DNA from: Owenia fusiformis | Taxonomy: Eukaryota > Annelida > Polychaeta > Sabellida > Oweniidae | Assembly: GCA_903813345.2 (NCBI GenBank) | Contig: CAIIXF020000011.1 | Span: 11,504,842 to 11,568,841 of the forward strand | Direction: 5' to 3' | Length of the DNA: 64,000 nt | In this document: positions 1 through 12,600 of the stretch, piece after piece | Numbering within the stretch: position 1 is the stretch's first letter | Layout of the letters: each line of letters opens with the position of its first letter | Program-made: the position numbers and the translations under genes | The notes under the pieces: model-generated | Databases searched by the model: none | What the model was told of the DNA's origin: nothing | Seen by the model: only the letters and a program-made list of their open reading frames with translations

Positions 1-3000
1 TATTCAAACTCACTTTTGGGAAGCTAAAAATATAATTTATTTGAATGGATGAAAATGTTATAAAAGTGGTCATAAGCTTTAACAAAGAGGTTGAGGAAGG
101 TGTGTAATCCTTTGTAATGGCTGATTCATTTACATCCTGTGGATGTGGACATACCCTTGCTAAAGTAAATCATGAACAAAGTACACGTACAAGACATAAA
201 TAACAGTTCATTCGAACTGACTGTATCAGAGAATATTTTTATATATGTCTCTGACTTTATATAGAGGGCATTGCAATAGGTACAGTATGAACAGAGTACT
301 GACAAAGACTGAAACACCTTACTATTACTATTAGTTATGCATTATCTCTGATGTGCTTATATTCCATACAACTTACTGTAGTTGTAAAATGATATGTTAT
401 AAGTCTTTTTAGGTTATATCTTGGTTTATTCTCTTTATCAAATTTATAATTGAATGAGAGTGGTATAAACATTAGTGAATATATTATATACATGGTACAG
501 GATGGATTGTGTATGATAATGATATACCATTATGATCTCTATATCACTGTTCACTCATCGCATACAACTATTAATTAAAGTCAGAGTTAATTTTACATTG
601 TCATAAGAGGCACCTATCAATATACATATATGGGTGTAATGAGTATCATTGAAGTCTGATTTGCATTATATCAAAGTATACACTCACTGAGTTTTGATCT
701 TACAATTTTGGGTTTTGTGCAATTATTTATATTTTAAATATTTTATATTTTTATTGTTAAAATATCACTTTTTACGTTATGGATCCGAATGTTTTGCATT
801 ACATGTAATTTGATATTGTACAGGCAGATAAGTGTTTAGGTTAACAATATTGTCTATCTTGTAAAATGGTTGCCACTTTAATTGCTGAAAATGTTTTTAG
901 GTATTTTTGGTCGCACTGGATAAGTGTTCAATCCAAATTTTGCTTGAAATTGTACAGCTACCTTATTTTATAAGATAATACAAGTCTACAAAATGGATTG
1001 CAAAGATTTGAAATGATCACACCAAAATAAATTCAAAAGTATTGATACATGATAAAGTTTGTATTTCATCAGTATGATTAATATGATAGAAATATATTTA
1101 ATAAAAGTAATTCTTAAGCTCTGTTTCAAATGTTTCCCTTGCTGGCAACTCTTCCGATTCAAAGCTGTGCATCTCTCCAATTTAGTATGTTTTGGCTTAA
1201 AATTTAACAGTGCTAAACCTCCTGATGGGGAGTCTGTCAACATAAATGTAGTAACCGCATACCTACTGTAATAAGCTTGGATGGACAGGCCATCTTGGAA
1301 AATTGGCATACACTTAAGAATCCGGACTCAGTTTGCTGTAGAACAAAATGATTTTCTTTAAAATTCAGTGTGGGTGCTACAAAACAGGGGAATTCTAAAA
1401 ATAGAGGGTTCCATTTTAATCACCCTGTAGATCAAAGACAAAGAATATATATTTCATGACAATATTTTAGAGAAACTCAACTTAATCTAAGAACACAAAT
1501 CCTGACCTCTTTTGGCGAAACACATTAGGCTAAATTGGCCTTAATATACAACACCCACAATAAATGGATGCCATCTAAGCAAAACTGATATCCAAATATA
1601 TCTAGTTTTTTTATCGTACGTATTGAAAACATACATCATCTGCTGACCATGAACGACTTTTAGTAATACCATGGGCTTTCAACTAGAATCTAATTGAATG
1701 CCCATGGTAATACTGTAAGACCACCAATCATTGGTAAAACAATGATGGAACAAGTTAGCTGTTTGTCTTTAATGTCAACACCACAAGTGGTGACACTGTT
1801 ATAGTCTCCAACTTTTTGGTGTTCGGCGTCGGCTTTTGGGGGTCGTAGTCTGTAATAAATTCTTAAAACTTCCAGTAAATTCAAGTTTAATTTGAAAAAC
1901 TGACAATTCTGCTCTTACAATTCTGCGTTGAATCAAACAAGTTGAAAGTGAAACATTTCTAATATTTTATTTCCAACTCAACAAAGGATGTTGATTAATG
2001 TGACTTACACGTAGGTATGTAATGTGCATTTTTGGATCTCAGGACCTTGTCCTGTTCGAGATGCACGAAAAGTCTATTATTAGATTTGACGTAATTGTTC
2101 AGATATTTTAATGTGATTGACGTTTTCGGTCATTTCAGACCACTGTAACTTCCAACTCAATTTTCGACCGCCAAATGTGTTGATTCAAGAAATGATATTT
2201 AGGTCAGCTCTGATCGAAACGAAAATCATGCTAAAATGTCAAATGTTGTGAAAAACCATGGGTTGACACGCTGATATTTGGAAGTGTAATTTTCAACATC
2301 ATTTTCGACTCATGTTAAAAAGTGGTGAAAACAAGGTTGAACGTTAAACATTGATCCAGTTACCGTCTGTGTCCTTCAATTAGAAAAATGAACATCTATA
2401 GATTAAAACATTCATAAAATCATTTAGAACAGAAATATTTGCTTATGTAACATTCGTTGTCATGTGTCAGTAAGTTGATAAGAAGAATATTCTTTTGATT
2501 CTATATCTTGTTCTCAAATTAGGAATCTGGTAACGGCCGCTATATCTTAACGTTCGTCTTTCAGCTCGAACTCACACAAAATTCAAATATGCCATCAAAT
2601 AAAATAAAATGCTGGTTTAGAAACGAGACTTCAACGAGTTTTTAAAGCTATTTAGTAAACCTTCTATTGGAATTACACGAAACATAGTCTTTCGCATTTG
2701 AATCGCGCGTCATTTCATACCTTCACAGATAACGCAATTCAGCTTGTGTAAGAAAACTCAAAATTCCCCAAAGCAATTACATTATCTCTGGCAGGCTCTC
2801 AGTGCTATCTGCGCTATCATAGACCACGATATGGTTGGGGTTTGGATACTTACGGGAAACAAGTAATGGATATTGCTAATTTACAGTGATTGCCGAATAC
2901 AGCAGAAGTCGGAGTACTTTTGGCAAAATTGAAAGCAGTTCGTCTCGGCGGGGAAGAAACAGGGAACAAGACTTTTTCTGTAATTTTACTGCGAACTAGA

Positions 3001-3549
3001 AATTGTGAAATACACCGAATGCATCTTTAAAACATCTGATACGTTTTTTAAACATGTATATTTCCCACGTTCCATATGGTAACTTGTTAAACCATTCTCA
3101 TTTAATGAATTAGGATTAGACCAAATATGATGGAATTGCTACGGTGGCAATGTGATTTGTATTTAGCATGGTGCCACATACATGGCTCCGATGTATGTTA
3201 AACACAGGAAACTGAGACAGCTTCAAAATTAATTTCTTGATTTTGACACAACGGGCAAGGTGACACTGAGATTACATCTCAACATGGCAATGGGACGAAG
3301 ATGACATCCATGTCCCATTTGGTCGAGACTGAAAACAAATTACCACTTAGCCAGGACTTTTAGCATGAATAATTGAAATCAACGGATTCCATAACAATGC
3401 TTCTATATTCTATATGCGTGCATGTCTGCAAATTCAATTATCGTCAACCACCACTATAGCTACGTATGTCTACCTATCAAAAATAACCCGATGGATCTCG
3501 AAGGAGGATGGGCGAAACGTGAATTTTGAGACTAAACAAATATAAAATA
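1..3549. other. Upstream non-coding DNA of the glutamate receptor gene
   Basis: AT-rich sequence with only short open frames and no recognisable coding exon. It holds a dispersed repeat near 1771-1860 and a short inverted repeat around the two CCATGGG/CCCATGG sites at 1661-1712. The promoter and 5' UTR of the + strand receptor should lie in its right-hand part, but I see no convincing core promoter motif. An in-frame TAG at 3550-3552 closes the receptor reading frame just before its ATG. Confidence 0.5.
1771..1860 (+). repeat. Dispersed repeat, copy 1
   Basis: This stretch (GTCAACACCACAAGTGGTGA, then GGTGTTCGGCGTCGG and a closing GTCTGTAA) matches 34613-34731 in the same order with small gaps. 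The two copies lie 33 kb apart in non-coding DNA. A short non-autonomous mobile element is likely, but no clear ends or target duplication are visible. Confidence 0.55.
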
Positions 3550-3558
3550 TAGAGAAGG

Positions 3559-3658
3559 ATGTATTTTTCTACTAAATGGCTTCAATATTTCCCATTTCTA
3601 TCAGGAGTATGTATCTTGTTAACCGAATTGTGCTTTGCAGGTGATAAAGTCAATATTG
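3559..3658 (+). CDS. Glutamate receptor exon 1: signal peptide
   Basis: ATG at 3559 follows an in-frame TAG at 3550-3552. The exon encodes a charged start, a hydrophobic core ([11 protein letters not shown]) and a likely cleavage after CFA at residue 27, then GDKVNI. It ends with one base of the next codon before GTAAGT. That base joins GT at 15029 to make NIGGMF, the usual start of the glutamate receptor amino-terminal domain. The exon is only 100 nt and sits 11,370 bases from exon 2, so an ORF scan misses it. Confidence 0.85.
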
Positions 3659-6600
3659 GTAAGTATTTTTCTAAAGTATCAATACTTTTCTTGAAAATTA
3701 ACTAGTGCAGGAGTGTTTAATACATGTACAGGGTGGTTCAAAAAAGTGAACTGCTGCAACAGGCTATATTCCCCGTTACCTGCAGGAATCCTTTCATATT
3801 TTCACATGTTTTAGAGAAAGGTCTAAAAAATTTGTTGGTACCATACATTTTTCGTAGTCTTGAAATTTGCAGAAATTATAAGCCCTCACCAAACATCACT
3901 GAAAATCGATAAAATGGAACTTCAGCATTTGCGATTTGTCAACCCTCTTGTAATTTCTTCAAAATTCAAAACTGAATAAATTATGGCGTCAACAATAATC
4001 TTAGGCCTTACTCTACAAGATATGATAATATGACCAAATTCATGCATGTATTAAGGAAATTATAGTCTGGTGCAGGGGTTCACTTTTTTGGACCACCCTG
4101 TATTTAAAATCAGTTGTAGATGATAGATTTCATATTATTTTAATAGCATCCTTTCACATCATTTTTTTCCATCGCAATCTATTGAGGGCGTATTTCCCTA
4201 AATACACGACACCAGGGCACTGAAATGAATTGGTATGAGTTCAGTGGCGTAGCCAGGATCTGACTTGAGGGGGCTCGAATATTTTTGGCAACATTTTTTT
4301 AGGAGCAACCTAACGGTGAATTTGGTGACATTTGCTTAATCTCTGCCTAATTTGCTTGAATTTTGACTTTGCAAAGTTGCTTAAATGTTGCCAAATTTGC
4401 TTAAATTTTTGCCCAATTTGCTTCAATTTTTGCCCAATTTGCTTAATTGTGGTCCATTTTATTAATTTTTTCTAGTTTGCTGGAATCTAAAGTTTTACTT
4501 TTGCCAAACAATTGCAAGAGCAAAATCATAAGACAAATGAAATATCCCAATTTTTGACCAATTTCGTTCGTTTGAAACATTTATTGACAAAAATCAACAA
4601 AGGCCTTTTAAAATCCCTTTAAATTTTATCATTACAAAAACTCCCCGATTTAATTCAAGCATAGGTTGTGTAATGCAATTGTCTATTTTCCATTACTTGC
4701 ACCTCCTTGCATAATGTACTCTTCAAATAAATAAGAGGCAAAATAGCCAAAATGGGAGTTCCAATGAAAGAAAACAATTTTGAAAGTGACTCCTGACCAA
4801 AAGTAGAGTTTCAGAACTTTGGTGCATCACGTGCATTGCATCACTGATCTTTCACATGTTCAAAATTTATATCATAAATTCGGGACAATGCAATCTTGAC
4901 CTTATATTCTAATCAGACAGTCTATACTCGGTAATTATGCATTATCTGTACAATTGAATTCCTTTTGATGGCATTAGAACAGTATTTCAGGTTGTTTTCT
5001 GCATTCTCAGTAATTTTACTTAAGATAAAGTCATACATCTCACTTATTTCCATATAAATTGCATATACCTCGAATATCTAAGCTAATCAAAAAACGAAAA
5101 ATTACTGAAATACTGCAAAATATCAACTCAAAATTTGGGGGGGGGTCGCATAATTGCCGGAAAGGGTGGGTTCGAATTTCTTTAGTCAAGATTTTTTTTT
5201 GGGGGGGACCCTCCGAACCCCATCTCCCTACGACCCTTGTCATTTATTCCTAGCACTCCATTCATTTGAGATTTAGGTCGAGACTATTTTTCTATTGACG
5301 TATGGGTTGTTTCTAGTTTTTTTCTTTCCCCAAAGTTGACCTTGGGTGTCCACAAGTCATAGTTCATTTTACTGCGATGGTTATTTGATTCCGAATAAAC
5401 ATGGTGTACATCATATGCGGGATCATATGTTATATGTAAACAAACAAAGAATTGAATTATTCTCTCTGGATTAACTGTATATAAAGTAAATAGAAATTAG
5501 ATCGAGACCTTCATTATTTTAGTCTACTTTTGATTGTATTTTTGTTTAATTTCATACTTTTCTGTCTAACTTTGAGTCACTCGATCCTGTAATCATTATA
5601 GGTTGGAGTTTTCCTCTGATATAAACAAGCTACAGCTGGACATTATTAAGATGAAATACTCGATTATGGGGATATATCTGTACAATGCAATAATCACAAA
5701 TAATCAAATTCTTTATTAATACATGTACGGATGAGTTGTGAGGGAAACCATCTCTTGAAAGCCCATGTTCAAACTGATGTAATATAACTAGTCCACTAGG
5801 AATTAACGTCCGATGTACAGAGTTGCTGTTCCAATAACAAGTCATACAATGGAAGTAACCAAATATATAATAGAAATCAATTTGTTATCTCCATTCATAG
5901 CCTTATCATTATTTCAATTCAGAAGGGAATGTATAGAAAGCAAATCACTCAAGCTGAAGTAATCCCATATTCTGGTGAGATCAACACATGGTCCTTCCGA
6001 TTATCCTTTTGAAAAATACAACTCAAAATTGTCACGTGGTTGCACCGGGGATCATGGGTAATTGCACTCATTATACCATTATCAAAATTAGCTACTATGA
6101 TATGGTAGATCCAAGCAATGGGTATTGAATACACTAAGGCTTATAGTAAACATATTTTTTCACTTCAGCACAGAGAAATGAATTATCTTTCGTGAATGAC
6201 TATTCTTGAGCCAACAATGATTTAATTTGATAAGTCGAGGAACATACATTCCACAACCTAAACGTGAACGGAAAATGTTTAAGCGATGCATTTGTATGGG
6301 CGATTGGTCAAACGTATAGGTTGGCGTTTCGATTTTAATTTACATGCAAGCTTAAACTCCCTATTTCCCGATCACGGGCGTGAGTTGGCTTGGCATCGAC
6401 ATCTTGAGATAATGGAAAACCCATATATGCGCGTTCGAAATGGTGCGGCGACACGGAATACTTCCTTATATTTTCAATGATCTTCCCAAGAATGAAGAAT
6501 TCCTCATCTTGGAATTCCAAGGTGTTATAACACAAGTTGGAGCACTGAAACCTTGTGAAATAAAATGGAATTCCCAGGTCTTGATTTTTGTGCTCTCGCA

Positions 6601-9600
6601 CGTCTTCTGTTGTTTGATCTGAAGGCCTTTTATCTGAATCATTTCGTTTTAAACTAACGATGTATGATGTTTAAAAGGACAACGGTACTTGTCTATAGCC
6701 TGAACTCATTGATTCCATCAATAATGTGGGGAATAGTGATATCATCCACTTTTGGCTCAGAATCATTTGCACTGGAAGCACTTTTTTAAATTGGAAAATT
6801 TGGAATTTATTTTTTACCTTTCTTTAAAGGCATAACGGGAAATCTATCCTTTGCATTCGTTCGACTTGTTCGACTTCACTTCTTAAAAGAGATCTTCGTC
6901 TTTATAACTAGACTCTGCGCGCATGGTAAGGGAAATCACAAATACTTTATCTTGCTTTGAACCTGAAACTCTTCTGACGTTCCTTTGAATTTCTTGTCTG
7001 TATAACCTTTCCCGACTTTCTAATATCATACGATTCAAACCTTCAGGTCACCGTGGAATATTACATCTGAGTTAGAATCTATGCATTCTAACATATATCA
7101 CTTAAAGCTTGCGCTTACTCTATTACAAGTGGACTCTTAGACTTTGATGAATTTGCTTTTACCTCGAATTAATATTACATAAATAGAGATAAAACCATAG
7201 GCTAGAATAACGACATTGTTATGATGGATATTACTGTGCTTATGGGAACATATGTTATCGATAATGAAATAGCTAGTGGATGCCTAGCTAACTAATCCAT
7301 TGGGGAAGTTGATTACATATCAGTCAACAAGCAGCTGAGAGAATCGAACAAACACTGAAAAACGCACAGATTGCTTTGGTATAATGTTTGATCTATTTTG
7401 ATATCAGTTTCAACAATTCTAGACTTGAGCGAGTAACATGATTCGCCAACAAATGTAAAGTTTCAAGCCTCTGATAATTAAAAAGTGTGACGTGTAACAC
7501 GCAAGAATATTTCAAGGGAAACGTTGCATCACTCATCTTTCTCATCAATTCAATAAAGCAGAGCGTTAACTTATCGTCCCCCAAGGATTATATTGTTCTC
7601 ATTAAAAACCAGTATTTTCCGGAAATTGATCAGTTACTGGAATATTACGCAACAATAATTGAAATACTAAATGAATCTATAACAATTATTACCACAAATG
7701 ATACGTTATATTTTAAAACTAATGATAAAGGGTGGCCATTTACAAAACATGCTCAAAGTGAAATGAAAGAACATTGAACAAGGTTTACTTTTGCAAAATA
7801 TGACTTCAAACCCATGATGATTGACTGAGTTATTACGCTTTGTTTGGTTAACATCTTTTGGCTCATCCTGTACTTGAAATGTCTAGTATCAGTTGCACAT
7901 AAAAAAGAGTCCATTTCTGTTTTATCTAATAGCATATAGTTTCCATATTTCTTGACATGGTTGTTGCTATTTTAGATTTTATCAATGACTGTACTATACC
8001 TTAGTTGAAACCCCTACACTATACATCAGATTTTTCTAGTAATTTACAATCCCATTATAAGCGATCGATTCATTTCTAATTAATAATAGAGAAATTCGTT
8101 TTTTACATGATCCTCATATCCCATGTGACACACTCCAGGCGGATAAGCCAACCATTAAACAGGACAATATCATCCGACTCTCAAGGGTCGAGTTATCACC
8201 ATAATTACATTATTTCAAGAGGCACTATATCACTTTCGCTATTTCTGGGCAATATGGACATTTTACTGGACATGCTTATAAAGTTTGTACTACGCAACAA
8301 AAAGCGGAAAAGCACAAAACCAGTGATAACAGCATTGATTTCATTCAATTTACCATAAAGCCATGTGTCTCCTCTTTCCAATGGTATATTGGGTCATGGT
8401 TGGACGAAAAATCATTCCTTTTGCACAGTGGGCCAAAATTAGCTTGGGACCAAGTTATAAACATCGCGAGGCCTGATGTAATATTGGAAGAAGATATAAA
8501 ACCAATGATGACTGCTTACTTTTCATTTAATGTAACTCCTGAGATAGCTCCAAAAGAAAAGGTCAGGTCAGGAGGACTTCCATTAACACCTAACCCTTGC
8601 ACTGACTTGCAATATTTGAAACTTGGTCCAGAGCCGACTCTGACACACTGTGCAAATGGAAGGATTTCTCACCCAACCATGACCACATGTGAATGAATTA
8701 CATATCATTGCAAAGAGTAGGGATGTGGCTTCATGGTAAATTAAATTAAATTGATGTAGTCATCACTAGTTTTGTGGTTTTACGAGATAACTGCTTGTTT
8801 CGTTTTTTTGATACGCCCTGTGTATGCACATTGTTATGTTTGGCGAAATTACCCAATGAATACAGGCGTTTGTTTACGCTGGTATAAAAACTGGGGGGGG
8901 GGTAGAGGGGTAAAATTTTAAAAGTTGGATGCCAATAAAATTGAAATGAAAAATTCATGAAAATTGATTGTTTTATACCTTGTTTCTAATACTCCTTAGA
9001 ATTCCTTGCTACTATAGTAGCATTTGAATCTGGGTGCTTCTATGGATTTATGGTGATCTGAATTAAAAAATACGATTGATAGATTGGGATATGAAGGTCC
9101 ATGACGCTTTCTTCAACCATAAATGTTGTAGCAACGCCAATCTGTATATCAAATTGGCTCATAATGTCTTGTTAAGACCGAGTGACAATTAGATTTAAAA
9201 TAAATAAAAAAGGTCCATGATCTGAAGGGATACACTGTTTTAACAGCATGTCATAAATGGGCGTCTCGGTAACCTGTCTTGAAAACCATTATGTGTCACT
9301 GACGCTGTGTCTTCAGATATAGGCGTCTCTGTTAGAACTAGTTCTGTAAATGTGTCGTTTCCTGATATGCTTGATTAATACTAATTGCATTTATTGAAAG
9401 AGATCATAATGGAGGATATCGTTCAAACAATAAGTTTAGATGGAGAAAACAAAATATTTTAGAAGAATCTGCTACCAGAAAGCAGATCATCTTGTTGAAG
9501 AGACGCAGTGGCCTGGCAGCACTTTGCGAGCCAGTGATGCTACCATTGTATTGATAATGAAATCATGACGGACGATTGAATTACTGACTCTATTCCTTAA

Positions 9601-12600
9601 CTCCCTCGATTCCATTCTCTCACTCTATTCTCTAGCTCCACTCATTTCTCTCAATTTCTTTCTCCCATCCCCCTGTCCCCGTTTTAGCCCTCTTACACAC
9701 TGTGTTAAAACACAATCTCATTAAGCGGCTAACTCATCCATCCTGACCCCAATCTTTTGAAGTCAAAAAGTAGAAGTGTGGAAGGTGTCTGCAGAATCTG
9801 ATACACGGAACTCATATACTTAAATGATATCACCCAAATCAGTTCACGAAGATGTATCGCTTCTCTAAGTGGGTCTGACGTATTTAACGTTCTCAACAGT
9901 TTTACAGAGATTCTCTTGGAATGGTATATTGTGGGCACCATTGCGAAAAATCGTATTATCTGTCACTTATGAGATGTATACGCATTTAACCAGTTTACAC
10001 TTCTGAATAAATAACAAAAGTAAGTCGATAGTAATACAAAAAGGTATAAACAGTTATAAAGACAAAAATTAAATGTTTTAAAGAAAGAACCAGAAATAAC
10101 GAGCAACTATTTCCAAACAATCAATTGCAGATTTTTTAGGCTCGTATCATTCCTCCTTACATGGGTTTCTTCTAACAATCTACATAGTTCATATTTATTC
10201 CATGTATTTGAGATAGTAAGAACATGCCATGATCAGTTGGTTTAATTGCGAATGTTGTTCAGTAATTGTAGTTTGTCTCCCCTATACTAATATCTGATTC
10301 TAGCTTTATATCTTAGTCAATCGTTCTTGTTTTTGAAATGAAACTGTGAGTAGCAAAATCCCAAAAGGATCACGACAAAAGAAATTGGGTAGGATAGTTC
10401 ATCGACGATGTTGAGAGAAACTGATGCTTTAGGGACTATAGCATACAAATTGAACTAATTTAGAAAAATGAGCAAGTGAATCTTTTCATGTATGCTTTAG
10501 ACAGACATCGGGTGACCGACCTAGATTAGTTTGAAACGACAACAGAAATCAGACTTTAGAGAATAGAGCTATTTACGATTAAGTTTGTCATTTGTTGTTG
10601 AATCCGATGTACGGTGGAGATCGTTCGGGATTTTCCAAAGTTTATGTACAGTGTACAATGTATCTCTATCTTATAAGAATTTATTAGTTCCGTTTTATCA
10701 AACGCTTGAGGAAAGTAGTTTAGGATGTGATAAAGGCTGCGGATACCACAACTAGTTACTTTGGCGGAACGTCAACGTAACAAAATGGATGAACTTCCTA
10801 GATACGATTTTTTGGTTTTCTCGATTTAAACTTACGAATAGTATAGGTTATTTGGCACAAAGTTAGACGATATAGTCTAGCTTTTAGAAATGCCGTCAGT
10901 TTTGGAATTTGATTTTTAAATAAAGCTAGAATTCATGCATTTAGACCATCACTTTTGTTACATTGACGTAAGTCGTCAAAGTAACATACGGGTACATTGA
11001 TAATATAACGGACTTTCGTCAACGTAATAAGAGCGAGGGGCTAAATATATGAATTGCAACTTCATTTACAAATAAATTCCAAATTAAAGAAACTTATTCA
11101 AACTATATTTTCTAGCTTTGTACCGAATTATAATCTGCAGCTTGACTTATAAGTAGGTTTAAATCGAGAAACAGTAACTCGTAAAGAGGAAGTTCATACA
11201 TTTTGTTACATTGACGTTCTGTCAAAGTAACTAGTCGTGGAACAGTGTACGTGGCAAATAAAAGGGGGCAATTATCGCAAAAAGGAAAGGAGACAATTAA
11301 CCCTTTCACGACGATAGGCTCCATATGGAGCCCTATTATGTAATACCTTTCAGGACGATAGGCTCCTTTTGGCACCATCATTTTTATTCATATACATCAA
11401 TAAAATGACAATATCTCCAGTTCTATTGAATATTTTTACACCAAATTTTGACAAGTTGTTCTAATGTGATAGTTCTTACTAGAAATTGTATTTCAGTGAT
11501 AAAATATAAGGTATAGGTTCCGGGGCGAAGGTAATTTGCAGTTATCGCCTAAAAACTGCTCTTACTTATCCGTCACGAGGGCCAACTTTTTCCTCTTATA
11601 TTCACGTCGGGAAAGGGTTAAACATGTCACACTGAGTAATGCGTATAATTGCTTACATTCCCTTTTAAATACATATACTCCGAAAGGATCACAATTTCTC
11701 ATTTATTTTAGAAGAAACAATGCAACTTGGCATTCTACTTATTTTTCTTACATTCATTTCACGAAGTAACAGGGCGTGTGCGGGTATCCCGGCTGGTACA
11801 TGTATATATCGAATTTTCACCTGACTGTTTTGTTCACATTTCACGAGGTAACAGGACGTGTGCGGGTATCCCGGCTGGTATATTTCGAATTTTCACTTGA
11901 CTGTTTTGTTAACATTTCACGAAGTAACAGGACGTGTGCGGGTATCCCGGCTGGTATATTTCGAATTTTCACCTGACTGTTTTGTTCACATTTTCTTACA
12001 ATATGTATACATATGTGCAAAGTGAAAAAAGTTTATATCATGGAGCTGTTAGAGTAACGGTTTTCATGGTAACGTAACATAACAGTATCCTGGGTAATTT
12101 CTTCATGAAAGGAGTGGTATCGATATGGAGAACTTTTTGAACACACGTTTCTCTTAAACCAGTCATAGTAAAAATCTAAAAATTTAACACATCGTCAATT
12201 TAATGGTCATCTTTTGAATGGTAACAATATCACCCTTGGTATACGCAGCTAACGAAAATTGACCGGTACGGGTCAAAAGCTGGACCGGTACGGGTTAACG
12301 GTTTTATTTGGATTTAAAATAGCCATAACTTGCTCAATATTGACTTCCTCGTGTCTAATTTGAAATATATGATGCCTCCCGATGCTTTTAAGTACCCCAA
12401 TTTTTTACAGATTTTTAAACGGACCAAAACTCTCTAAATGCGCATTTATGCTCTTTTCTCTCGAGAACGACTGTCTCATTTTCACGATAACTTTTATTTA
12501 GAACTTCTAACATATAAGATCTATTTTTCCCCATCAAGGTATGATGTAAAAGCCATGCTATTTACATCTTGTGAGTTTCAATGACGCGCGTTTGATTTTA

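Noticed and set aside
8400-8696. 98-codon + strand frame as a gene
   Set aside because: Its left end is TTG, not ATG, there is no recognised domain, and the flanks look like repeat debris.
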